From positions 1 through 55,284 of the forward strand of contig JADJVI010000011.1 in assembly GCA_016710645.1 (NCBI GenBank): a stretch of DNA of 55,284 bases, given 5' to 3'. The stretch comes from Actinomycetales bacterium (GTDB taxonomy: Bacteria; Actinomycetota; Actinomycetes; Actinomycetales; Dermatophilaceae). Below, piece after piece: positions 8,385 through 17,315 of this stretch. Under the pieces are notes generated by a model. The model ran no database searches, was not told the origin of the DNA, and saw only the letters and a list, made by a program, of their open reading frames with translations. How positions within the stretch are numbered: the first letter of the stretch is position 1; each line of letters opens with the position of its first letter. Both the position numbers and the translations under genes were made by a program.

Positions 8385-9257
8385 ATGGCGGGCAACAACC
8401 CGGTGTTCTCTCGGATCGAGAAGCAGCTCAAGGAAGACCGGTATGCCGGTTTCGGCCAGCAGCCGCAACCTCAGCAGCCCTACGGCCAGGGGCCCTACGC
8501 GACAGCGGGCACGGCATACCAGGACCAACTGAGCCACCAGCAGCTGCAGGACATGTACCAGGCGCCCAGCGCCGGGCCGCTGCAGACCGGACGGGTCACC
8601 TTCGACGACGTCATCATGAAGACCATCGGGCTGTTCACGCTCGTGGTCACCCTCGCTGCCCTGAGCTGGGTCGTCACGGCTGGGTCGCCCGGTCTGACCA
8701 TGCCGTTCTGGCTGGCCGGCATGTTCGGCGGCCTGGTCATCGGCCTGGTCATCGCCTTCAAGAAGACCGTCTCGGTGCCGCTCATCGTCACGTATGCCGC
8801 GCTGGAGGGCGTCTTCGTCGGTGCGTTCAGCCGGGTCATGGAGCGCACCTACCCCGGCATCGTCGCCACGGCTGTCGTCGCGACCCTGTGCACCTTCGCC
8901 GGCATGTTCCTCGGCTACAAGAGCGGCCTGATCAAGGTGACCAGCCGCAGCCGGCGCATCTTCGGCTTCGCGATCATGGGCTACCTGCTGTTCAGCTTGG
9001 TCAACGTCATTGCGCTCTTCGCCGGCTGGACCAGCGGTTGGGGCTTCGGCGGCAGCGGCATGCTCGGTATCGGGATCTCGCTGCTCGGTGTGGGCCTCGC
9101 GTCCTACTCGCTGGCCATCGACTTCGACTCCATCGACGGGGCGGTCCGCATGGGCGCGCCGCAGAAGTACTCCTGGCTGCTGGCCCACGGCCTCATCGTC
9201 AGCCTGGTGTGGCTCTACATCGAGATCGTCCGGCTGCTCGCCCGCCTGCGCGACTGA
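8385..9257 (+). CDS. Bax inhibitor-1/YccA family membrane protein
   Basis: Multi-pass inner-membrane protein of 290 residues. A hydrophilic Gln/Pro/Tyr-rich N-terminus (FGQQPQPQQPYGQGPYAT) is followed by about seven membrane segments starting at IGLFTLVVTLAALSWVV and ending ILLAHGLIVSLVWLYIEIV-like. It matches the actinobacterial BaxI_1 group; the biological role is not established (calcium leak is proposed for relatives). The ATG at 8385 follows GGAGG by 5 nt, which rules out the longer open frame that runs back through the tRNA gene. Confidence 0.85.
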   Translation: MAGNNPVFSRIEKQLKEDRYAGFGQQPQPQQPYGQGPYATAGTAYQDQLSHQQLQDMYQAPSAGPLQTGRVTFDDVIMKTIGLFTLVVTLAALSWVVTAGSPGLTMPFWLAGMFGGLVIGLVIAFKKTVSVPLIVTYAALEGVFVGAFSRVMERTYPGIVATAVVATLCTFAGMFLGYKSGLIKVTSRSRRIFGFAIMGYLLFSLVNVIALFAGWTSGWGFGGSGMLGIGISLLGVGLASYSLAIDFDSIDGAVRMGAPQKYSWLLAHGLIVSLVWLYIEIVRLLARLRD

Positions 9258-9273
9258 CCATCCGATCGCTCGG

Positions 9274-9582
9274 ATGATCCCGTCAGCCTGCGATCGCGGC
9301 GTTGACGCAGAACTCGACCGCCTGACCCAGCGGTGGCATCAGCTGCCGCTGGGTCAGGCGGCTTCTGCTTCCGACACCCTTTTCGCCGCCGCGCAAGGTC
9401 TCGTCGACGTGACGGCTGCGCGGCACGGCATACCTGCTGGTATGCCGTTGCCGCGCCTGCACGAGCGCTTCGGGCCTGCCGTCGTCATGGACCAACTGCG
9501 GGTCGTGACCTATGACGCCGCGCAGGCTGGCGTGCCCGACGTCGCCGAGACCCTGCGACGGCTGCGCGCCGATCTGCCCTGA
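9274..9582 (+). CDS. Small conserved hypothetical protein
   Basis: About 102 residues from the ATG at 9274, or fewer if a later start is used. The body is helical and hydrophilic (LDRLTQRWHQLPLGQAASASDTLFAAAQGLVDVTAA), ending PAVVMDQLRVVTYDAAQAGVPDVAETLRRLRADLP. I do not recognise a named domain. The -WHQLPL- opening and the -VVMDQL-VVTYDA- ending look like a small actinobacterial family, which is why I keep it despite the hairpin over its 5' end. The middle HGIPAGMP is encoded by an inverted pair of the dispersed decamer, identical in protein to the mazG segment. It converges on the thiolase with only 3 nt between stops. Confidence 0.55.
   Translation: MIPSACDRGVDAELDRLTQRWHQLPLGQAASASDTLFAAAQGLVDVTAARHGIPAGMPLPRLHERFGPAVVMDQLRVVTYDAAQAGVPDVAETLRRLRADLP
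9318..9361. terminator. 16-bp perfect inverted repeat after yccA-like gene
   Basis: CCGCCTGACCCAGCGG pairs perfectly with CCGCTGGGTCAGGCGG across a 12-nt loop. It begins 61 nt after the membrane-protein stop. No T-run follows, common for actinobacterial terminators. It overlaps the coding start of the next small gene, so one of the two roles, or that gene's start, may be wrong. Confidence 0.55.
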
Positions 9583-9585
9583 GGG

Positions 9586-10809
9586 TCAACTCAGGCGTTC
9601 GTAGATGATCGCCATGCCCTGGCCGCCACCGACGCACATCGTTTCCAGGCCGAACTGGCCGTCTCGCTCGCGCAGCCCGTGCAGCAGGGTCGTCGTGATG
9701 CGGGCGCCGGTCGAGCCGAACGGGTGGCCGAGCGCAATCGCCCCGCCGTGGACGTTGAGCTTGTCGAAGTCCATGCCAAGGTCGTCGGCCGAGGGCAGCA
9801 CCTGAGCAGCGAAGGCCTCGTTGATCTCGTAGAGGTCCATGTCCTTGATCGTCATGCCGGCCCGGGCGAGCGCCTGACGCGATGCCTCCACCGGGCCCAG
9901 GCCCATGATCTCGGGGGACAGGCCGGTCGTGCCGGTCGAGACCACGCGGGCGAGTGGGGTCAGGCCTAGGTCCTTGGCCTTGCGGTCGCTCATGACAACC
10001 AGAGCGGCGGCGCCGTCGTTGAGGGAGCAGCAGTTGCCAGCGGTGACGGTGCCCTGCTCGCGGAAGACCGGCTTGAGCCCGGCGAGGGCCTCGATGGTGA
10101 CGCCGGGGCGCGGCCCGTCGTCGGCCGTGACGACGGTGCCGTCCGGGCAGGTCACCGGCGAGATGTCGGCCGCGAAGAAGCCACTGGCGATGGCTGCTTC
10201 GGCGCGGTTCTGCGAGGTGACGGCCCACTCGTCCTGGCGGGCTCGGGTGATCCCGCGGGAGGTGGCGACGTTTTCGGCGGTCTGGCCGACCGAGAGGTAG
10301 ACATCGGGCAGCAGCCCTTCCAGCCGGGGGTCGGTCCAGGTGACATTGCCGTCCGACATGGCGATGCTGCGCGCTTTGGCATCGGCGAAGACCGGGTTGT
10401 GGTCGCTCTCGTAGATGCCCCCGGCCCCGAGGAAGCTGGTGTATTGCGAGACCGACTCGACCCCACCGCTGATGAAGACCTCGCCCTCGCCGGCCTTGAT
10501 CGCGTGATAGGCCATCCGGGTGGTCTGGACGCTGGAGGCGCAGTAGCGGTTGATCGTCACCGCCGGCAGGTGGTCAAAGCCGAGCAGCACGGCGATCACG
10601 CGGGCGACGTTGCCCCCCGCCTTCCCGGTGTGGTCGGCCGCGCCCCAGTAGAGGTCCTCGATGAGAGCCGGGTCCAGGCCTGGCACCTGGGCGAGGGCCG
10701 CCTGGATGACCTGGGCGGACAGGTCGTCTGGCCGGATGTCCTTGATCGATCCTTTGAAGGCCCGACCGATAGGGGTGCGAGCAGCGGCGACGATGACGGC
10801 CTCGGTCAC
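9586..10809 (-). CDS. Acetyl-CoA C-acyltransferase (thiolase)
   Basis: Degradative-type thiolase that cleaves 3-ketoacyl-CoA in beta-oxidation, or condenses acetyl-CoA. The nucleophilic Cys lies in TINRYCASSVQT (near residue 90), the HGG motif in LNVHGGAIALGHPFGSTGAR, and the second active Cys in ETMCVGGGQGMA near the C-terminus. Length 407 fits. The GTG start is preceded by AAGGAG. It stands alone here with no hydratase or dehydrogenase beside it, so the chain-length preference cannot be read from context. Confidence 0.92.
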   Translation of the reverse strand: MTEAVIVAAARTPIGRAFKGSIKDIRPDDLSAQVIQAALAQVPGLDPALIEDLYWGAADHTGKAGGNVARVIAVLLGFDHLPAVTINRYCASSVQTTRMAYHAIKAGEGEVFISGGVESVSQYTSFLGAGGIYESDHNPVFADAKARSIAMSDGNVTWTDPRLEGLLPDVYLSVGQTAENVATSRGITRARQDEWAVTSQNRAEAAIASGFFAADISPVTCPDGTVVTADDGPRPGVTIEALAGLKPVFREQGTVTAGNCCSLNDGAAALVVMSDRKAKDLGLTPLARVVSTGTTGLSPEIMGLGPVEASRQALARAGMTIKDMDLYEINEAFAAQVLPSADDLGMDFDKLNVHGGAIALGHPFGSTGARITTTLLHGLRERDGQFGLETMCVGGGQGMAIIYERLS

Positions 10810-10843
10810 GGGTGGCTCCTTCAGGATCCCGCGCAGCGCCAGG

Positions 10844-10857
10844 TGAGCGCTTGCTTA
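10844..10857. promoter_or_regulatory. Candidate TetR-type operator upstream of thiolase
   Basis: TGAGCGCTTGCTTA, an imperfect dyad (TGAGC-N4-GCTTA), lies 35 bp upstream of the thiolase start. It resembles the AAGC/GCTT dyads of TetR-family lipid regulators in actinobacteria. The match is by eye only. Confidence 0.35.
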
Positions 10858-11029
10858 GTTACTCCTCAGTATGCCGTCGGCTCACCCCTGCGGCTAGTGT
10901 GCGCTGTCCGAGTGTGCGCTTTCCGACACCACGGGCCGCTCGCCCGACGAGAAGCCCCGACGTCGATTCCTTAGGATGGCTCCCACGCGGCGACCGGCGC
11001 TGTGTGCTCTTGCCTCACGAGGGGGACGG

Positions 11030-11752
11030 ATGTCCGTGCGGTTCGGTCGGTGGGGTGCCGTTATCGGTGCCGCTGCCCTCGTGGTCAGTCTCGTCGCCTG
11101 CACCACTACCTCGTCGCCCACGCCGAGTGGCACGGCCTCCGCGGTTGCGACGAGCATGGGCCCAGCCGCTCCTGCGACAGGCGCCGAGCTGCTGAGTAAG
11201 GTCACGACGGCAGTCAAGGCCGCCACGTCGGTCCACATCGTCGCGACCGGCACGGTCTCGCTCGACCTGGCCGGCACGACGGACGGCACCGACGGTCACT
11301 ACCAGGTGACCTCGGACGGCACGAAGATGGAGGCCCTGCTTGCCGGTGGCGGCTTCTACGTCAAGGGTGATGACGCGTTCTGGAAGGCATGGGGGGTGCC
11401 CTCAGCGTCCACGCTGCTGGCCGGCCGGTGGATGAAGATGCCGGAGGCTCAGAAGAAGGCGCTCGGCCAGCTGACCGTGCCGGGCACACTCGCCGAGATG
11501 ATCACCTCGATTAACCCGAACCAGGTCGCACCCACCGTCGAGTCGACCACGCTGGACGGCAAACCCGTCTATGTCTTCTCCGACGCGGCGGGCAAGGACC
11601 AGGGCCAGTGCTATGTCGCCGCCGACGGCTCCTGGCTGCCGGTCAAGGTGACCGGAAAGGGTGTCGATGCGGCGACCTTCAGCGAATGGAATTCGGTGCC
11701 ACGGGCTATCGTCCCCCCGGCGGACCAGGTTGTTGACGCGTCGGCAGGCTGA
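11030..11752 (+). CDS. LppX/LprAFG-like lipoprotein (copy A)
   Basis: Exported lipoprotein of 240 residues. Signal peptide with the lipobox LVSLVAC, a Ser/Thr/Pro-rich linker, then a fold like the mycobacterial LppX/LprG group (ELLSKVTTAVKAATSVHIVATGTV). Family members carry lipids or glycolipids across the envelope; the cargo here is unknown. The ATG at 11030 follows GAGGGGG. It is clearly related to the lipoprotein at 18235 (ADGSWLPVKVTGKG against ADGTWLPVKVTGKA; EWNSV near both ends), and the two bracket the sugar-use locus. Confidence 0.82.
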   Translation: MSVRFGRWGAVIGAAALVVSLVACTTTSSPTPSGTASAVATSMGPAAPATGAELLSKVTTAVKAATSVHIVATGTVSLDLAGTTDGTDGHYQVTSDGTKMEALLAGGGFYVKGDDAFWKAWGVPSASTLLAGRWMKMPEAQKKALGQLTVPGTLAEMITSINPNQVAPTVESTTLDGKPVYVFSDAAGKDQGQCYVAADGSWLPVKVTGKGVDAATFSEWNSVPRAIVPPADQVVDASAG

Positions 11753-11766
11753 TTGAGCAGCGAAGG

Positions 11767-12681
11767 TTAGCCCTTGGTCGCGCCAAGGGTGAGGCCGGAC
11801 ACGAACTGCTTTTGCAGCGCGAAGAAGATGACCAACGTGGGGATGGCGACGATGACCGACCCGGCCGCCACGAGGTTGTTGTCGATGAAGAACTCGCCGC
11901 GCAGATTGTTCAGCGAGCTGGTGACGGGGAACTTCGAGCCTTGGGTGAGCAAGACGGTCGCCCAGAAGAACTCGTTGTAGATCCAGGTCACTTCAAGGGT
12001 GGCCAGCGCTGCCAGCGGCGGTCGGCACAGCGGGAGGGTCAGCTGGAGGAACTGTCGACCGACGCCAGCGCCATCGAGGACGGCCGATTCGTAGATCTCC
12101 TTGGGGATGGTCTTCATGTAGTTGGACAGCACGAAGGCGCAGAACCCGGTCTGGAAGGCCACGTTGACCGCGATGAGACCCCAATAGGTGTTGAGCAGGG
12201 TGCCCGAGTCGCTCACCCATTCGGGGACCTCGACCTTGCTGAACATCTTGAACACGGGGATGAGCAACGCCTGCGGAGGCAGCAGGTTGGCCGCCGTGAA
12301 GAGCCCGAGCAGGGTGAGGTTGAAGCGGAACGAGAACCGGGCCACGACGAACGCGATGCAGCAACTGAGGATGAGGGTGAGGATGACGGCGGGGATGGTG
12401 ATGATCGCCGAGTTGACCAGGTGGGTGCCGAAATCGGCTCTTTCCCAGGCGTTCTTGTAGTTGTCCAGGGTGAAGCCACCCCAGCTGAGATAGCCGTTCA
12501 GTGAGGTGAACTTGTAGTCGCGGAACGAGTTGAGCACCGCCCAGCCGAGCGGGAACATCCACAGCAGCGCGAAGACGAGTAGAAAGATCCTGGTGCCGGT
12601 GCGCTTGGCCTGCACTCCGCCCTCCCGAGGCGGCCGGATGGGGGCTGGCGCGGCGGGCACAGCGGGCGTAGCGGTGCTCAT
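11767..12681 (-). CDS. Carbohydrate ABC transporter permease (MalG type)
   Basis: Second inner-membrane subunit of a CUT1-family sugar importer, 304 residues. Six membrane segments; the EAA loop that contacts the ATPase is IPKEIYESAVLDGAGVGRQFLQLTLPLCRPP near residue 200. The ATG overlaps the stop of the first permease (ATGA). No ATP-binding subunit is encoded nearby, so a shared MsiK-like ATPase elsewhere in the genome probably powers it (inference). The stop lies 15 nt from the stop of lipoprotein copy A. Confidence 0.9.
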   Translation of the reverse strand: MSTATPAVPAAPAPIRPPREGGVQAKRTGTRIFLLVFALLWMFPLGWAVLNSFRDYKFTSLNGYLSWGGFTLDNYKNAWERADFGTHLVNSAIITIPAVILTLILSCCIAFVVARFSFRFNLTLLGLFTAANLLPPQALLIPVFKMFSKVEVPEWVSDSGTLLNTYWGLIAVNVAFQTGFCAFVLSNYMKTIPKEIYESAVLDGAGVGRQFLQLTLPLCRPPLAALATLEVTWIYNEFFWATVLLTQGSKFPVTSSLNNLRGEFFIDNNLVAAGSVIVAIPTLVIFFALQKQFVSGLTLGATKG

Positions 12682-13571
12682 CGGGCGTCCTCCCTCATGA
12701 CGATGCGCAGATAGATGACGATGAAGACCGACGAGATGAGCAGCATGATCGTCGCCAGCGCGGATCCGAAGCCGATCCGGCTCGCCTCGCCGACGACGTT
12801 GGCTGTCACGAGGGTCGAGATGAGTTCCAGGCCGTTGCGGCCCTTGTTGATGATCCACACCAGGTCGAAAGCGCGCAGCGACTCGATGACCGTCACGACC
12901 AGGACGATGATGTTGATCGGCGCGAGGACGGGGAAGACGACCTTGAAGAAGGTCTGCTTTTCGGTGGCGCCGTCGAGCGAGGCCGCTTCCCGCAGCGACG
13001 GGTCGACGCCCTTGAGGCCGGCCAAGTAGAGCAACATGATGTAGCCGATATGGCGCCAGCTCGTGGCGACGAGAGCGGCCCAGAGGTTGTAGCGCGGGTC
13101 GCCGTACCAGTCGATGGTCGAGCCGGTGAGGTTGTTGAGCAGGCCTTCGTCGCGGCTGAAGATGAGCTGCCAGATGAAGCCGACCAGGGCCAAGGCCAAC
13201 ACGACCGGCATATAGAAGGCCGTCTGGTAGAACCGCGTGAACCGCACCTCACGGTCGATGAGCACGGCGATGAACATGCCCATCGGGGTGGCGAAGAGGA
13301 ACATCACGGCCAGCCAGATGAGGTTGTGCTGGATCGCCGGCCAGAACGGCGGATAGATCGACACGACGTCGGTGTAGTTCTTCGTCCCGATGAAATGGGC
13401 GTCCGAGAAGGACCCCAGGCCATCCCAGTTGGTGAACGACAGCCACACCGACATGATCGCGGGAATCCACACCAGCCCGACGACGAGGGCGGTGGGGACG
13501 ATGATCATGAGGGCGACGAGGATCTTGTCGCCGGGGCTGAGCTGGTTGATGCCTTTGTAGCGCTTGGCCAT
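12678..13571 (-). CDS. Carbohydrate ABC transporter permease (MalF type)
   Basis: First permease of the importer, 297 residues, six membrane segments beginning LVALMIIVPTALVVGLVWI. The EAA loop is DPSLREAASLDGATEKQTFFKVVFPVLAP. It lies 68 nt after the binding-protein gene and overlaps the second permease by 4 nt, so the three genes form one operon. A GGAGGCAGC site precedes the ATG. Confidence 0.9.
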   Translation of the reverse strand: MAKRYKGINQLSPGDKILVALMIIVPTALVVGLVWIPAIMSVWLSFTNWDGLGSFSDAHFIGTKNYTDVVSIYPPFWPAIQHNLIWLAVMFLFATPMGMFIAVLIDREVRFTRFYQTAFYMPVVLALALVGFIWQLIFSRDEGLLNNLTGSTIDWYGDPRYNLWAALVATSWRHIGYIMLLYLAGLKGVDPSLREAASLDGATEKQTFFKVVFPVLAPINIIVLVVTVIESLRAFDLVWIINKGRNGLELISTLVTANVVGEASRIGFGSALATIMLLISSVFIVIYLRIVMREDAR

Positions 13572-13639
13572 GCTGCCTCCTCGCCGAGCGGGGGTGGCCT
13601 CGGGTTCGCACCCGGGCCACCCCCGTCACGGGTGATGGA

Positions 13640-14992
13640 TCACGAACCGAAGATCGACACCTTCTGCGCCTGGATCTTCTTCACGAGGCCGTCGACGTCG
13701 GTCGGGGTCTTGATGAAGTCCTGGATCGCGGGGATCATCACGGTCGATGCGAAGTCGGGCCGGGTGTCGCGGTCGAGGAACTGAGCGATGGACTTCGCCG
13801 AGGCGACGAACTCCGCCGACTTCTTCTGCAAGGCCGTGTATGCCGCCGTGCTCGCCTTGCCGTTGGCGGCGACGACACTGGGGTCGGCTTTGACCAGGAC
13901 GTCCTGACCTGCGGCCGAGCCGATGTAGCCGAGCAGCTTCTTGGCGCCGGCCTCGTTCTTGGGCTTCTTGGCCATCATGTAGCCATCGATCGGGGCTTCG
14001 ATGGCGTCGGCGCCGATCGCGGCGTCGATCTCCGGGAAGTTGAAGAAGTCGAGGTCGTCCTCCTCGCCCTTGAACTGCTGGGCGAGGAACGAGCCGAGCA
14101 GGTACATGCCCGATTCCTTCTTCTGCAGGCTCTGGGCGGCTTCCTGCCAGGTGCGCCCGAGCGAGTCGGCCTGGTGGATCTCCAGCAAGCCGCGCCAGGT
14201 GTCGAAGACCTTCTTGACCTTGTCGCCGGCCCAGTCCTCCTTGCCGGCCATCAGGCTGACGTGGAAGTCGTAGCCGTTGACCCGCAAGTTGATCTGGTCG
14301 AAGGTGCCCATGGCGGGCCAGCCGTCCTTGTCGCCGAAGGCGATCGGCACGAGCCCGTCAGCCTTCATCTTCCGGCCGAGGGTCATCAGCTCGTCGAGGG
14401 TCTTGGGGACGGTGTAGCCCTTCGCAGCCCAGACGCTCTTGCGGTAGAACATCGCCCACGGGTAGTAGCTCGAGGGAACGAAGTACTGCTTGCCGTCGTC
14501 ACCCGTCGAAGACTTCTTCATGGCGTCCGACATCCCGGCGAGGTTGCCCCAGACGTCGGAGATGTCGCCGGCCAGGCCCTTGCTGGCGAAGAAGCGCATC
14601 CGGTAGCCGGCGAACCACGCGAAGACGTCGTCCGGGCTGCCCTGCAGGTAGTTGTTGATCTGCTCCTGGAAGGTGTTGTGGTCGACCGTGTTGACCTTGA
14701 CGTCCAGACCCGCGTTGTCCTTCTTGAAGGCGTCGACGACCGCGGCGACAGCGGCTTTCGGGACGGCGTCGGACTGGTTGGACCCCAGGCTCACCGTGCC
14801 GGTCGCGGCACCGCCGCCGGAGCTGCTCGCCGCAGTCGTGGACGAACCCGAACTGCACGCGGCCAAGAGAGCGGGGGTCACCGCGAAAGCGCCGGCGCCG
14901 ACCAAGAGGTTGCGGCGGCTGAAGCGCTGAGCCTGCACCGACGCGGGCACGAGACTGGCGAGGTAGGCGTCCTCACTGGACGGACGGGACAT
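13640..14992 (-). CDS. Extracellular sugar-binding lipoprotein (ABC importer)
   Basis: Family 1 solute-binding protein, 450 residues, anchored outside the membrane. The leader RFSRRNLLVGAGAF carries a twin-arginine pattern and ends in the lipobox LLAAC, so it may be exported folded. The mature part shows NYLQGSPDDVFAWFAGYRM and the SBP_bac_1 pattern of alternating Trp/Tyr sugar contacts. The ATG at 14992 has AAGGAG just upstream; an earlier in-frame ATG lacks this. The divergent GH42 beta-galactosidase suggests a galactoside or galacto-oligosaccharide cargo (inference). Confidence 0.9.
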   Translation of the reverse strand: MSRPSSEDAYLASLVPASVQAQRFSRRNLLVGAGAFAVTPALLAACSSGSSTTAASSSGGGAATGTVSLGSNQSDAVPKAAVAAVVDAFKKDNAGLDVKVNTVDHNTFQEQINNYLQGSPDDVFAWFAGYRMRFFASKGLAGDISDVWGNLAGMSDAMKKSSTGDDGKQYFVPSSYYPWAMFYRKSVWAAKGYTVPKTLDELMTLGRKMKADGLVPIAFGDKDGWPAMGTFDQINLRVNGYDFHVSLMAGKEDWAGDKVKKVFDTWRGLLEIHQADSLGRTWQEAAQSLQKKESGMYLLGSFLAQQFKGEEDDLDFFNFPEIDAAIGADAIEAPIDGYMMAKKPKNEAGAKKLLGYIGSAAGQDVLVKADPSVVAANGKASTAAYTALQKKSAEFVASAKSIAQFLDRDTRPDFASTVMIPAIQDFIKTPTDVDGLVKKIQAQKVSIFGS

Positions 14993-15112
14993 GTCAACTC
15001 CTTTGGTGACGGGCATCACCCGGTGCGGGTGAGCCTGGGCGGACCGGCGGAGGTGCGGCTCCTGTCGTCCCGTCGCGCCACCGTTTGAGCAGTGCTTTGG
15101 GGCATTCCAACA

Positions 15113-15249
15113 GGACCGAACACTCCGTAAAGGTCACTGGTTCGATCCTGCTGTGTTCCCGATGGCCCTGTCAACACCCTGCTGTGGGTCGTTAGCGACC
15201 TGAAACCCGATGCTTCCTCGTCGGATCCTCAACCGACGACGTGTTCGGT
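15113..15249. promoter_or_regulatory. Operator region between sugar importer and beta-galactosidase
   Basis: This 296-bp divergent gap has several repeats. ACCGAACAC (15115-15123) and GTGTTCGGT (15241-15249) are a perfect 9-bp inverted pair 118 bp apart. GGACCGAAC (15113-15121) and GTTCGATCC (15140-15148) form a near-perfect dyad. CCTGCTGTG occurs twice, 31 bp apart (15147 and 15178). They are plausible operators for the DeoR regulator encoded downstream, with looping between outer sites. Confidence 0.5.
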
Positions 15250-15253
15250 TTTG

Positions 15254-15282
15254 TTGACAATTGGGGCGGCGATGTCGAGACT
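15254..15282 (+). promoter_or_regulatory. Candidate promoter of the beta-galactosidase gene, possibly leaderless
   Basis: TTGACA at 15254-15259 is a consensus -35 box, with GAGACT 17 nt downstream as a weak -10. Initiation 7 nt later would fall on the A of the ATG at 15289, giving a leaderless mRNA. Confidence 0.4.
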
Positions 15283-15288
15283 GGCCGC

Positions 15289-17313
15289 ATGCGCGACTGG
15301 CCACGTGGTGTCATCCCCTTCGGCGGCGACTACAACCCAGAGCAATGGCCGCGAGAGGTGTGGCGGGAGGACATTGCCGCCATGCAGCGAGCGGGCGTCA
15401 CCTTCGTGTCGCTGGGGATCTTCTCCTGGTCCTGGGTGGAGCCGTCCGACGGCACCTATGACTTCGGCTGGCTCGACGAGGTCATGGGCCTGCTGGCAGC
15501 CGCTGATATCGCCGTCGACCTGGCGACCGCCACCGCCTCGCCGCCGATGTGGCTGGCCCAGGCCCATCCTGAGATCGCGCCGATCGACCATGATGGCCAA
15601 CGCCTCTGGCCAGGCTCCCGGCAGGCATGGTGTCCCTCGTCGGCGACGTTCACGGCATACGCGACCCGTCTTGCCGAGGCGATGGCGCGGCGCTATCACG
15701 ACCATCCGGCGCTGGCGATGTGGCACATCTCCAATGAGTATGGCTGCCACAACACCCCGTGCTTCTGCGACACCTGCGCGGTCGGCTTCCGCGACTGGCT
15801 GCGCCAGCGTTACGACTCTCTCGATGCGCTCAACGAGGCGTGGGGCGCGGCCTTCTGGAGCCAGCGCTATGCCGACTGGTCGCAGCCGCTGCCGCCGCGG
15901 CGCACGCCGACCTTCCCCAATCCGGGGCAGACCCTGGACTACCGGCGCTACCAGTCCGATGCCCTGCTGCAGCAGTTCCTCGCTGAGCGCGCGGTGCTCT
16001 TGGAGCACTCGCCCGGCGTGCCGATCACGACCAACTTCATGACGATGCGGCACTTCAGCCACCTGGACTACCACCGCTGGGCGGCGCACCTCACCGAGCC
16101 GGTCGACCGGATCTCGACCGATCACTACGTCGTCGACCTGCTCGCTGACCCGTGGGCCGAGCAGGCCTTCTGCGGCGACCTCACCCGCGGCATCGCCGGC
16201 GGTGGCCCGTGGCTGCTCATGGAGCACTCGACCAGCGCGGTCAACTGGCAGCCGGTCAACCGGCCCAAGCCCGTGGGCGGCACGATCCGCGACTCGCTCA
16301 CCCATGTCGCGCGCGGCGCCGACATGATCGGGTTCTTCCAGTGGCGGGCCTCGCGGGCCGGTGCTGAGAAGTTCCACTCCGCGCTCCTCCCGCACGCCGG
16401 CGAGGACTCCGCGCGCTTCGCCGAGGTATGCCGGTTGGGCGAGATCGCAGGCCGGCTCGGCGAGGTGTCCGGCAGCCGGGTCGAGAGCCAGGTGGCGATC
16501 CTCTGGGACTATGACGCGCAATGGGCGACCCAGGGTCCGGCGCTGCCGTCGGCGCAGGTGCAGTATCCCGACCTCGCAATCGAGATCCACCGGGCGCTGC
16601 GCGAACGGCACGTCCCCGCCGATGTCGTCTACCCGGGAGCCGACCTCACGGCATACCGGCTCATCATCGTCCCCACCCTCTATCTCGTGTCCGACGCCCA
16701 TGCCGCGGCGATCGAGGCAGCGGTGGCCACCGGCGCCGACGTCTTGGTTACCTACTTCTCGGGGATCGTCGACGAGCGCGACCACATTCGGCTTGGCGGC
16801 TACCCAGGGGCGTTCCGCGAGCTGCTCGGGGTGCGGTCGACCGAGTTCGCGCCGCTGCGCCCCGGCGAGGTGGTCGCCCTCTCGGGCGCGCACTCCGGCT
16901 CGGTGTGGAGCGAGGACGTCGCGCTCGCCGGCGCCGAGGCGGTGCTGACCTTTACCGAGGGCCCGGCTGCCGGGCATGCTGCCTTCACACGGTATGCCGT
17001 TGCGCCCCAAGGCGGTTCGGCCTCCGGAGTGCGCTGGTACCTTGCCACGCGACCCGATCGGGACACCCTCGCCGAGATCGTCGGCACGCTATGCGCCTCG
17101 GCGGGCGTCGAGCCGGTGTTGCCCGGCGCGCCGGACGGGGTTGACCTCACCAGACGGCGCGCTGCCGATGGCCGGTCGTGGGTCTTCGCGATCAACCACA
17201 CCGACCTGGCCCGCACGGTGCCGGTGACCGGCGTCGACCTGGTGACCGGACGGCATACCGGTGGGCAGTGCGAGGTGCCAGCCGGGGGCGTGGCCGTCGT
17301 CCGCGAGGACTGA
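15289..17313 (+). CDS. GH42 beta-galactosidase
   Basis: Retaining glycoside hydrolase of 674 residues acting on beta-galactosides. TIM-barrel start FGGDYNPEQWP is diagnostic of GH42. The acid/base is Glu150 in WHISNEYG and the nucleophile Glu312 in LLMEHSTSAVNW. A zinc-type cysteine cluster CHNTPCFCDTC follows Glu150, as in GH42 trimers. A trimerisation domain (RLGEVSGSRVESQVAILWDYD) and a C-terminal beta domain complete it. No signal peptide, so it works in the cytosol on imported sugar. I chose the ATG at 15289, where homology begins; the GTG at 15241 lies over a promoter-like sequence. Five copies of the dispersed decamer core lie within it. Confidence 0.93.
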   Translation: MRDWPRGVIPFGGDYNPEQWPREVWREDIAAMQRAGVTFVSLGIFSWSWVEPSDGTYDFGWLDEVMGLLAAADIAVDLATATASPPMWLAQAHPEIAPIDHDGQRLWPGSRQAWCPSSATFTAYATRLAEAMARRYHDHPALAMWHISNEYGCHNTPCFCDTCAVGFRDWLRQRYDSLDALNEAWGAAFWSQRYADWSQPLPPRRTPTFPNPGQTLDYRRYQSDALLQQFLAERAVLLEHSPGVPITTNFMTMRHFSHLDYHRWAAHLTEPVDRISTDHYVVDLLADPWAEQAFCGDLTRGIAGGGPWLLMEHSTSAVNWQPVNRPKPVGGTIRDSLTHVARGADMIGFFQWRASRAGAEKFHSALLPHAGEDSARFAEVCRLGEIAGRLGEVSGSRVESQVAILWDYDAQWATQGPALPSAQVQYPDLAIEIHRALRERHVPADVVYPGADLTAYRLIIVPTLYLVSDAHAAAIEAAVATGADVLVTYFSGIVDERDHIRLGGYPGAFRELLGVRSTEFAPLRPGEVVALSGAHSGSVWSEDVALAGAEAVLTFTEGPAAGHAAFTRYAVAPQGGSASGVRWYLATRPDRDTLAEIVGTLCASAGVEPVLPGAPDGVDLTRRRAADGRSWVFAINHTDLARTVPVTGVDLVTGRHTGGQCEVPAGGVAVVRED

Positions 17314-17315
17314 GC

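Noticed and set aside
15229..17010. 593-residue open frame antisense to the GH42 gene
   Set aside because: Low-complexity Arg/Gly-rich translation; the plus-strand frame has the catalytic residues.
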